DNA of 9,647 nucleotides. Source: Nitriliruptoraceae bacterium (GTDB taxonomy: Bacteria > Actinomycetota > Nitriliruptoria > Nitriliruptorales > Nitriliruptoraceae). Below are positions 1 through 5,304 of the stretch, in pieces. The notes under the pieces were generated by a model. It made no database searches and was not told where the DNA came from. It saw only the letters and a list, made by a program, of their open reading frames with translations. How positions within the stretch are numbered: the first letter of the stretch is position 1; every line of letters starts with the position of its first letter. A program made the position numbers and the translations under genes. The stretch lies in assembly GCA_007118045.1 (NCBI GenBank), contig SKTG01000128.1:1-9647 (forward strand), written 5' to 3'.

Positions 1-114
1 CTGTTCATCCAGCAGACCAAGCTGAAGAACACGTTGCGGTGGATGATGGGTGAGGACCAGATCACCCACCTCGGGGTCGAGTACTACGCCGACGACTACC
101 TCCCGGGCGAGTGA
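1..114 (+). CDS. C-terminal 37 residues of an unidentified protein (5' end outside window)
   Basis: An open frame enters from the left edge and stops at TGA 112-114. The visible tail contains the stretch TLRWMMGEDQITHLGVEYY and ends in an acidic DDYLPGE. Its codons have the G/C-rich third positions of the other genes here. The fragment has no membrane segment and no motif I can assign to a family, so I give it no function. It converges on the lipase gene, whose stop lies 136 bp away, so the two are not co-transcribed. That it is a real gene end is fairly likely from codon bias and the position of the stop. Its identity needs the sequence to the left. Confidence 0.55.
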   Translation: MFIQQTKLKNTLRWMMGEDQITHLGVEYYADDYLPGE

Positions 115-169
115 AAACCGGCTCCGACCTGCCCGTTCACGCCTGCTCGTCGTCCGCCGTCCGAACAGA

Positions 170-209
170 GCCCGAAGGAGGCGTCTGCGCCGTCGGCCTT
201 CACCCGGGC
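170..209. terminator. Imperfect hairpin between convergent genes
   Basis: Nested complementary arms GCCCG (170-174) with CGGGC (205-209), GAAGG (174-178) with CCTTC (197-201), and GGCG (180-183) with CGCC (188-191) can form an interrupted stem. It lies in the 136-bp gap between a plus-strand gene ending at 114 and the lipase ending at 251, where a bidirectional terminator would be expected. There is no T-tract, and in DNA this GC-rich such pairings arise easily by chance. Confidence 0.22.
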
Positions 210-250
210 AGCCCGAACAGCAGCGGGATGTACTCCCACGAGATGGTCGC

Positions 251-1453
251 TCAACAGCTGGACCCGGCAGGGACTCCGGCGAGTCGAGCCTCGGTCCATG
301 CGACCACGTCGTCGACGTTGCGAGCAACCAGCGTGAAGTGCTCCGTCCCGGCCTGCAGCCGCAGCTCCATCGGCTCACCCGCAGCGCAGCCTGCGGCGAC
401 GTGGGCGGCGGTCACGTCCGGGTCCATGATCGGGTCGGCGCGACCTTGCAGTACGAGAACGGGGACGTCGATGTGACCCCGTGGGGTGTTCGCTTCCAGC
501 TGTTCCACCCAGGCCTGCGTTCCCTGCGAACCCAAGGTCGCCACGTCGTCACGCAGCTGGATCGAGCGGATCGTGGCGATCGGCAGCTGCGGGCTGGACA
601 GGCACTGGGCCGCCAGGGAGCGCGCCTCGTCCAGTGACTCCTCCCTGACCACGTCGGCCAGGTCGAGCTCTGCACGGTCCTCGCTCCACGCCACAGCCGT
701 CGCCACCACCAACAGGGTGCCGAGCATCGTGCCCTGGGCCGACTCGATGTTGGCCCTCAGGTCGGTAGCGGGAGCGAACGCGACGATGCCCGCGAGCGGC
801 AGCTCCGGCGCATAGGTCGGTGCGAGCTCCCCGGCGAACAGCGCGGCGTGGCCACCCTGCGAGAAGCCCCAGATCGTGATCGCCGGCGGGGTCTCACCCA
901 ACAGTTCGCTCGCCGCCCGTGCCGCGTCCAGCAGCGCGTGGGCGGTGGTCGGTCCGATCAGGAAGGGGTGCGGACCAGGAGTTCCGAGCCCGGGGTAGTC
1001 GGTGGCGGCGACGGTGTAGCCCGCGCTCAACGCGGCCTCGACACCCGGCAACGACCCGAGCGGGCGCGCGGAGAGCGAGGGTGCACATCTCTCGTCGACG
1101 CCCGTCGTGCCGTGGCCGAGCGTCACCATCGGCCGGGGGCCGTCCGTTGGCGCAGAGGGTCGCAACACCAGGCCGCTAACGACGTTGGTGGCCCCGTCGA
1201 CGTCCGACGAGCGATACAGGATCCGCCACGCCTCGGCGTCCTCGGGGATGCCCACGGTGAACGGCTCGCTCCGAATCAGCGTCCCTGGAGCATGATCTGC
1301 GGCGTTGCTCGGTGGGACGTAGAAGTCGTCCGGCTCATCCGGCAGGAAGAAGACAACCACCAGGACCGTCAGCGCGAGCAGTAGCGTCGAGGTGGCGGCC
1401 AGGAACCAACGGCCGCGCCCGACGCCGCCATCACGGCGGGCGCGTGCTCGCAT
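251..1453 (-). CDS. Secreted or membrane-anchored LIP-family lipase (alpha/beta hydrolase)
   Basis: A 400-residue alpha/beta hydrolase predicted to cleave ester bonds of lipids outside the cytoplasm. An N-terminal basic stretch (residues 2-15) is followed by one hydrophobic segment (about 16-37) that acts as a signal peptide or anchor; no clear cleavage motif follows, so anchoring is plausible. The catalytic triad can be read as Ser198 in GFSQGG (196-201), Asp340 in LQGRADP and His372 in AGTEHF. HGTTG (114-118) fits the oxyanion-hole loop. Order and length match the secretory lipase family (LIP, PF03583) found in actinobacteria and Candida. The ATG at 1453 has AGGG six bases upstream (1463-1460) and a possible -10 hexamer TACCCT at 1484-1479. 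It lies 213 bp downstream of the sulfotransferase on the same strand, probably with its own promoter. True substrate is unknown; a broader esterase is the alternative. Confidence 0.88.
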   Translation of the reverse strand: MRARARRDGGVGRGRWFLAATSTLLLALTVLVVVFFLPDEPDDFYVPPSNAADHAPGTLIRSEPFTVGIPEDAEAWRILYRSSDVDGATNVVSGLVLRPSAPTDGPRPMVTLGHGTTGVDERCAPSLSARPLGSLPGVEAALSAGYTVAATDYPGLGTPGPHPFLIGPTTAHALLDAARAASELLGETPPAITIWGFSQGGHAALFAGELAPTYAPELPLAGIVAFAPATDLRANIESAQGTMLGTLLVVATAVAWSEDRAELDLADVVREESLDEARSLAAQCLSSPQLPIATIRSIQLRDDVATLGSQGTQAWVEQLEANTPRGHIDVPVLVLQGRADPIMDPDVTAAHVAAGCAAGEPMELRLQAGTEHFTLVARNVDDVVAWTEARLAGVPAGSSC

Positions 1454-1558
1454 CCTCGACCCTGTTCCTCGGTCAACGAGGGTACGCGCGGCCGATCGGT
1501 TGGCGGACCGGTCGCCACCGGCTGCCGCCCTCGCGCGAGTGCGGACGACATGGGGCTA

Positions 1559-1598
1559 CCCAGGACCGCTCAAGCGGTGGGCCGGGATCCCAGGACCG
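1559..1598. repeat. Direct repeat plus palindrome upstream of the lipase gene
   Basis: The 10-mer CCCAGGACCG occurs at 1559-1568 and again at 1589-1598, exactly 30 bp apart start to start, about three helical turns. Between and overlapping them is the dyad ACCGCT-CA-AGCGGT (1565-1578), and GGGATCCC at 1584-1591. The block lies about 106 bp upstream of the lipase start, inside the 213-bp gap (1454-1666) that otherwise holds no gene. It could be an operator, but a chance origin in GC-rich DNA is not excluded. Confidence 0.25.
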
Positions 1599-1654
1599 TG
1601 CGCCGCTGCGTCGGGGTCGGGTTCCCTGCTGCGAGGGACCGCGCGAGGTCGTCC

Positions 1655-1674
1655 GCGGCTGCGGGGTCAGCCGC
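1655..1674 (-). terminator. GC hairpin straddling the sulfotransferase stop codon
   Basis: GCGGCTG (1655-1661) and CAGCCGC (1668-1674) are perfect complements with a 6-base loop. The sulfotransferase stop codon (1667-1669) sits at the loop-stem junction. A weaker hairpin with a one-base bulge follows at 1620-1640 (TCCCT/AGGGA core). No U-tract follows, as is common for actinobacterial hairpin terminators. Termination or mRNA 3'-end protection between the sulfotransferase and lipase genes is an inference. Confidence 0.35.
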
Positions 1675-2608
1675 CCATCGCGTCGACCCGGTCCGGTTCG
1701 AGCGGCAGCGCCACGACGTCGTCCTCGACGAGCGCTGCGTAGAGCTCCCGGTACCGCCGGTCGAAGCGCCGAGCCTCGTCGCCGTCCAGGGTCTGCCGCC
1801 ATCGTCCGATGTGTGCCTCCGACGCCGTCATCTTGCGCCAGAAGGCGTCCCGGACCTCGGCGTCGTCAGGTCCGTCGAGGCCGAGGAACCGCAAGGTGTC
1901 CTCGAGCACCTGCTCCGGGCGGTCGACGAGGAGGTCCTCGAGCACCACCGTGTGCGCTGTGCCGGGCGGGCAGGCCCGCATGCCGGCGTCGGCCAGACGC
2001 AGGCGTCGGTCCCACCAGTCCAGGCCACCGTCGAGGTCATCGGGCCCCCAGGGCATGGTGGCCACGCTGGCCGCGACGTCGCGACCGTCCCGGACCGTGT
2101 GGACGAAGCGTGCCTGCGGGAAGACGAGGGCCAGGACGTCCGCCGCGGCCGCGTTGTCCGGCGTGGTCTCCGCCCAGTGGGAGGCTCCCGCGTCCGTGAG
2201 GTAGCCGTGCAGGATGTCGAGGTAGAGCTGACGGCAGGCCACCTCCGCCGTCATCCCCGCCTTGCGCGCCCGCTTGTAACGCCGGACCGCGGTGCGGTAC
2301 TCGGGTTCCTCGACGACGATCTGCAGCCCCTTGGGTTGGCCCGAGCCGCCGTCGCGGCGGTACCAACGTCGCTGGAGGTTCCGCAGGAACCACTCGTCGC
2401 TGATCCTGCCGCGCAGCAGATCCGCCATCCCGCCCTGGGAGGCGTGGAAGCGCAGCTCTGTCCGCACGGTCCGCCAGGTCGGTGGTGCCGCCAGCAGCCG
2501 ACCGAGGGCCCACGTGCCACTGCGGCCGGTACCGCCAAGGAACACGGGCGCCTCCCACGACCGCGGGTGGACGTCCGGAGCTCTCACCGCTCCGCGTAGC
2601 CGGTTCAC
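1667..2608 (-). CDS. PAPS-dependent sulfotransferase (Sulfotransfer_3-like)
   Basis: Transfers a sulfuryl group from 3'-phosphoadenosine-5'-phosphosulfate to an unknown acceptor, probably in the cytoplasm. The 5'-phosphosulfate loop is GGTGRSGT at residues 25-32. The 3'-phosphate-binding motif is RDGRDVAAS at 173-181, directly after strand FVHTV. Other segments typical of this bacterial family are ELRFH (51-55, with Glu52 as a possible catalytic residue), ETTPDNA (147-153) and IGRWRQTL near the C-terminus. I start it at GTG 2608 (313 residues) because GAGGAG lies six bases upstream. An in-frame ATG at 2674 would add 22 Gly/Ala/Thr-rich residues and would place the start inside a perfect inverted repeat, so I reject it. 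It is divergent from a methyltransferase gene, which suggests joint tailoring of one product. The acceptor cannot be read from the sequence. Confidence 0.88.
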   Translation of the reverse strand: MNRLRGAVRAPDVHPRSWEAPVFLGGTGRSGTWALGRLLAAPPTWRTVRTELRFHASQGGMADLLRGRISDEWFLRNLQRRWYRRDGGSGQPKGLQIVVEEPEYRTAVRRYKRARKAGMTAEVACRQLYLDILHGYLTDAGASHWAETTPDNAAAADVLALVFPQARFVHTVRDGRDVAASVATMPWGPDDLDGGLDWWDRRLRLADAGMRACPPGTAHTVVLEDLLVDRPEQVLEDTLRFLGLDGPDDAEVRDAFWRKMTASEAHIGRWRQTLDGDEARRFDRRYRELYAALVEDDVVALPLEPDRVDAMGG

Positions 2609-2653
2609 TCGCTTCTCCTCGGTCGTTCCCGCGGTACCGGCGCCGGGCACGGC

Positions 2654-2691
2654 CCCGGGCGTACGGAACGTCACCGCAGCCTACGCCCGGG
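2654..2691. promoter_or_regulatory. Perfect 10+10 bp inverted repeat in a divergent intergenic region
   Basis: CCCGGGCGTA (2654-2663) and TACGCCCGGG (2682-2691) are exact reverse complements separated by 18 bp. The element begins 46 bp upstream of the sulfotransferase GTG start and about 204 bp upstream of the methyltransferase start. It could bind a dimeric regulator serving one or both genes, or fold as a hairpin in a long sulfotransferase leader. The match is longer than the many chance 6-7 bp dyads seen elsewhere in this GC-rich DNA. Confidence 0.4.
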
Positions 2692-2752
2692 CTCGACGCT
2701 GCCCCGTCGGCGCGCTGAACCCGGCGTTGCCCGCCGGTGAACTCTCGGGCCG

Positions 2753-2770
2753 GCCGGGCAGGCGCCCGGC
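2753..2770. repeat. Short inverted repeat in the divergent intergenic region
   Basis: GCCGGGC (2753-2759) and GCCCGGC (2764-2770) pair perfectly around the loop AGGC. It lies about 40 bp upstream of the possible methyltransferase -10 element. It may be a second regulatory dyad, or simple GC background. Confidence 0.22.
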
Positions 2771-2808
2771 GACCGCCCAGGGTGCGTTCCCGACACCACC
2801 CGACCTGT

Positions 2809-2814
2809 GATACT
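2809..2814 (+). promoter_or_regulatory. Possible -10 element for the methyltransferase gene
   Basis: GATACT at 2809-2814 is preceded by TG at the extended -10 position (TGTGATACT) and is one of the few AT-leaning spots in this region. No convincing -35 hexamer is seen 16-18 bp upstream. If used, transcription would begin near 2821, giving a leader of about 74 bases. Confidence 0.3.
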
Positions 2815-2836
2815 CGCGGGTCTGGCGGGTGCTCCA

Positions 2837-2857
2837 GCCCCGCCGTCACGGCAGGGC
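2837..2857 (+). other. Hairpin in the probable methyltransferase mRNA leader
   Basis: GCCC (2837-2840) plus GCCG (2842-2845) pair with CGGC (2849-2852) plus GGGC (2854-2857) around the loop TCA, with one C-A mismatch. The hairpin lies between the candidate -10 element and the Shine-Dalgarno site at 2881. A role in the leader is speculative. Confidence 0.25.
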
Positions 2858-2894
2858 CGACACGGAGCGGCCCACCCAGCGGAAGGCTGCCCAG

Positions 2895-3767
2895 ATGACG
2901 TTGCGTGACCGTGTCGAGCAGCTCGCACGTCGGGCCGTATCGCGCGGGCTGCGGGCCCTGCGTTCGGTGGCCTCCGCTGTCCGAGACCGCCGACGGCCCG
3001 ACGTGTCACCGAGCACGCCGCCGCCGACCGCCGTCGACCAGCCCGCCTCCGCCCAGGCGCCCTCCCCGTTCGACCGCAGCGACCTCGTCGCGTCGTACCG
3101 GTGGCTCGCACGGGAGGGCCTGACGGTCCTCAACGAGGGGCCGGGTATACGCGAGTACCAACCGCTCTACGGCGTCAGCGAGGAGGATCGCGCCCGCTTC
3201 CCCGAGCCTCGTCGTCTCGTGGACGAGCGATGGCAGCACATCCGGGAGCACCTGCCCGGTTCCGGCTCGGCCATGGACGTCGGCAGCCAGCACGGCTGGT
3301 TCACGTTCAAGCTCGCCGAGCACGGACTGCTCGCGCTCGGCATCGAGGGCTCGTCCCGGGCGTACCAGGTCGCCCAGTGGCTGACGCTCTACAACGACAC
3401 CAAACGGACCAGCTTCTGGCAGCTCACCGTCGACGCGGAGAGCGTGCGGCAGCTGCCGGCGGTGGACGTGGTGGTGTGCATGGCCATATTCCACCACTGG
3501 GTGCGGGTCCAGGGGATGGAGGCCGCGACCTCGATCATGCAGTCCCTGGCCGACCGCTGCCGGGACCGGATGTTCTTCGAGACCGGCCAGGTCGGTGACA
3601 CGACGAGCTTCGACCGCAGCTCCATCGAGGTGATGGGAGACAACCCTCGGGAGTGGATCGAGGGGTTCCTGCTCGGGCTCGGTTTCTCGGAGGTGACGGA
3701 GATCGCGGAGCTGTCCCGCAGCACCCGCAACGACCGCAAGCGATACCTGATGCTCGCCACGCGCTAG
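2895..3767 (+). CDS. Class I SAM-dependent methyltransferase
   Basis: A 290-residue methyltransferase that would move a methyl group from S-adenosylmethionine to an unknown acceptor. Motif I is MDVGSQHGWF (127-136). The acidic residue ending strand 2, expected to hold the SAM ribose, is Glu151 in GIEGS. Strand 4 is DVVVCMAIFHHW (191-202), the usual site of family-specific catalytic residues. Residues 1-35 form a strongly basic amphipathic helix and 36-60 a Pro/Ala/Ser linker, so the catalytic domain starts near residue 62; the helix could dock on membrane or a partner. I chose ATG 2895 because GGAAGG (2881-2886) lies eight bases upstream; the in-frame ATG at 2829 lacks such a site. It is divergent from a sulfotransferase, suggesting shared tailoring of a glycan, lipid or metabolite. 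It ends 12 bp from the convergent fumC. An O- versus C- or N-methyltransferase cannot be told apart. Confidence 0.82.
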   Translation: MTLRDRVEQLARRAVSRGLRALRSVASAVRDRRRPDVSPSTPPPTAVDQPASAQAPSPFDRSDLVASYRWLAREGLTVLNEGPGIREYQPLYGVSEEDRARFPEPRRLVDERWQHIREHLPGSGSAMDVGSQHGWFTFKLAEHGLLALGIEGSSRAYQVAQWLTLYNDTKRTSFWQLTVDAESVRQLPAVDVVVCMAIFHHWVRVQGMEAATSIMQSLADRCRDRMFFETGQVGDTTSFDRSSIEVMGDNPREWIEGFLLGLGFSEVTEIAELSRSTRNDRKRYLMLATR

Positions 3768-3779
3768 AACGGCCAGTGG

Positions 3780-5171
3780 TCAGAGGACGCCGCCCTCCGT
3801 CATGCCCTTGTAGTCGAGGACCCGATCGAGGGTCGTCTCGTCGACCCCGTCCTCGAGGGCGACCTCGCGGAGGGTCTTGTCCTCCTTGAGCGCCTGCTTG
3901 GCGAGCGCGGCCGAGCGCTCGTACCCGATCTCGGGCACCAGCGCGGTGACCTGCATCAGCGAGCGCTCGACCAGCTCCGGGCCCTGCTCGGTCGCGACGG
4001 TGTCGGCCAGGCACTTGTCCACGAACACGCGCGAGACGCTGGCCAGCAGTTCCTCGGACTCGATCACGTTGCGGGCCATGAGCGGGATCATCACGTTGAG
4101 TTCGAGCTCGCCGGAGAGGCCTCCGACCGTGACGGCGGCATCGTTGCCGATGACCTGAGCGGCGACCTGCCTGACCGACTCGGGGATGACCGGGTTGACC
4201 TTGCCCGGCATGATCGAGCTCCCCGGCTGGATCTCGGGCAGCTGGATCTCGTAGAGCCCGGTGCGTGGTCCGGACGCCATCCAGCGCACGTCGTTGGCGA
4301 TCTTGATCAGGCTGACCGCGACCGTGCGCAGCGCCCCGGAGACCTCGACGAGCGCGTCCCGGGATCCCTGGGCCTCGAAGTGGTCCTCCGCCTCGCGGAA
4401 CGGCAATCCGGTGCGCTCGGCCAGCAGGCCGATGACCTGCTCCGCGAAGCCGGGCGGGCAGTTCAGACCGGTGCCGACCGCGGTGCCACCGAGGGCCAGC
4501 TCGTACACCGCCTCCAACGAGCGCGCGACGCGTTCGCGACCGAGCTCGATCTGGCGGGCGTAACCGGCGAACTCCTGCCCCAGCGTCACCGGCGTCGCGT
4601 CCATCAGGTGGGTGCGACCGGACTTGACGACGTCCTTCCACTCCTCGGCCTTCGCTCGGAGGCAGCCGGCGAGGTGATCGAGGGCCGGCAACAGGTCCTT
4701 GGCGGCGACACGGGCGACGGCGACGTGCACGGAGGTCGGGAACGTGTCGTTCGACGACTGCGACGCGTTGACGTGGTCGTTGGGGTGCACCCGCGTGGAG
4801 GTGAGGTCCTCGCCGAGCAGCTGCTTCGCCCGGTTGGCGACGACCTCGTTGACGTTCATGTTGGTCGAGGTGCCGGAGCCCGTCTGGAAGGTGTCGACGG
4901 GGAAGTGGTCGTCGAGCGCGCCGTCGATGACCTCGTCGGCGGCACCACGGATCGCCTCGGCGACATCCGCCTCGATCACGCCCCGCTCCAGGTTCGCGGT
5001 CGCAGCGGCCCACTTGAGCATGGCGTGGGCGCGCACGACCTCGGCGGCGATGGGCCGACCCGAGATCGGGAAGTTCTCCACCGCACGTTGCGTCGAGGCG
5101 CCCCACAGCGCGTCGGCCGGGATCGACATCTCGCCCATCGTGTCGTGGGCCGTGCGGAACTCCTCAGCCAT
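3780..5171 (-). CDS. fumC: Class II fumarate hydratase (fumarase C)
   Basis: Catalyses reversible hydration of fumarate to (S)-malate in the TCA cycle, as a cytoplasmic homotetramer without an iron-sulfur cluster. The 463-residue length is standard for class II. The superfamily signature GSSIMPGKVN is at 317-326 and contains the catalytic Ser318; His188 in THLMDATP is the partner residue. Active-site segments TGSGTSTNMN (97-106), HPNDHVN (129-135) and SSND (139-142) are intact. The early PADALWGASTQRA segment is typical of fumarases rather than aspartase or argininosuccinate lyase. The ATG at 5171 is supported by AGGAG at 5185-5181, nine bases upstream. The gene is transcribed alone: it is divergent from threonine dehydratase, and its end lies 12 bp from the convergent methyltransferase end, leaving almost no room for separate terminators. 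Confidence 0.97.
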   Translation of the reverse strand: MAEEFRTAHDTMGEMSIPADALWGASTQRAVENFPISGRPIAAEVVRAHAMLKWAAATANLERGVIEADVAEAIRGAADEVIDGALDDHFPVDTFQTGSGTSTNMNVNEVVANRAKQLLGEDLTSTRVHPNDHVNASQSSNDTFPTSVHVAVARVAAKDLLPALDHLAGCLRAKAEEWKDVVKSGRTHLMDATPVTLGQEFAGYARQIELGRERVARSLEAVYELALGGTAVGTGLNCPPGFAEQVIGLLAERTGLPFREAEDHFEAQGSRDALVEVSGALRTVAVSLIKIANDVRWMASGPRTGLYEIQLPEIQPGSSIMPGKVNPVIPESVRQVAAQVIGNDAAVTVGGLSGELELNVMIPLMARNVIESEELLASVSRVFVDKCLADTVATEQGPELVERSLMQVTALVPEIGYERSAALAKQALKEDKTLREVALEDGVDETTLDRVLDYKGMTEGGVL

Positions 5172-5191
5172 GGTCCTGCGCTCCTGGCCAC

Positions 5192-5211
5192 GACGGCCCC
5201 GTCGGGCCGTC
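5192..5211 (-). promoter_or_regulatory. Hairpin in the fumC leader
   Basis: GACGGCCC (5192-5199) and GGGCCGTC (5204-5211) form a perfect 8-bp GC-rich stem with a 4-base loop. On the minus strand it lies downstream of a possible -10 hexamer TAGTCT (5228-5223) and six bases before the fumC ribosome-binding site AGGAG (5185-5181). It cannot be a terminator for a neighbour, because both flanking genes start here. A role in mRNA stability or translation, or as an operator for the divergent promoters, is inferred. Confidence 0.35.
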
Positions 5212-5222
5212 TCGGAGCAGCG

Positions 5223-5228
5223 AGACTA
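5223..5228 (-). promoter_or_regulatory. Possible -10 hexamer for fumC
   Basis: On the minus strand TAGTCT (5228-5223) fits the actinobacterial TANNNT pattern in a region that is otherwise almost all G and C. It would put the transcript start near 5216, just before the leader hairpin. No -35 match is visible. Confidence 0.25.
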
Positions 5229-5271
5229 GAGCCGACCGCGCGCCGCCCGCGACCCCGCGCCTGCCACCGCC

Positions 5272-5277
5272 TAGCGT
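5272..5277 (+). promoter_or_regulatory. Possible -10 hexamer for threonine dehydratase
   Basis: TAGCGT (5272-5277) fits TANNNT and lies 33 bp before the GTG start, implying a leader of about 20 bases. Immediately downstream is a direct repeat of AGGAGCTGC (5285-5293 and 5295-5303), which gives two Shine-Dalgarno-like sites in tandem. The second one is at optimal distance from the start codon. No -35 element is clear. Confidence 0.22.
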
Positions 5278-5304
5278 GCCGACCAGGAGCTGCGAGGAGC
5301 TGCC

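Noticed and set aside
1550..2599. Plus-strand open frame of 349 codons antisense to the sulfotransferase
   Set aside because: The minus strand has both PAPS-binding motifs and a well-placed ribosome-binding site. The plus frame has no motif or upstream site.
2609..2674. Longer sulfotransferase starting at ATG 2674
   Set aside because: The 22 added residues are low-complexity, the start falls inside a perfect inverted repeat, and GTG 2608 has a strong GAGGAG six bases upstream.
2829..2894. Longer methyltransferase starting at ATG 2829
   Set aside because: It has no good ribosome-binding site, and the added residues overlap a leader hairpin, whereas ATG 2895 has GGAAGG at suitable spacing.
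3535..5106. Alternative minus-strand frame of 523 codons over fumC and the methyltransferase end
   Set aside because: It is out of frame with fumarase, has the Arg/Gly/Pro bias of a shadow frame, and crosses into the oppositely transcribed methyltransferase gene.
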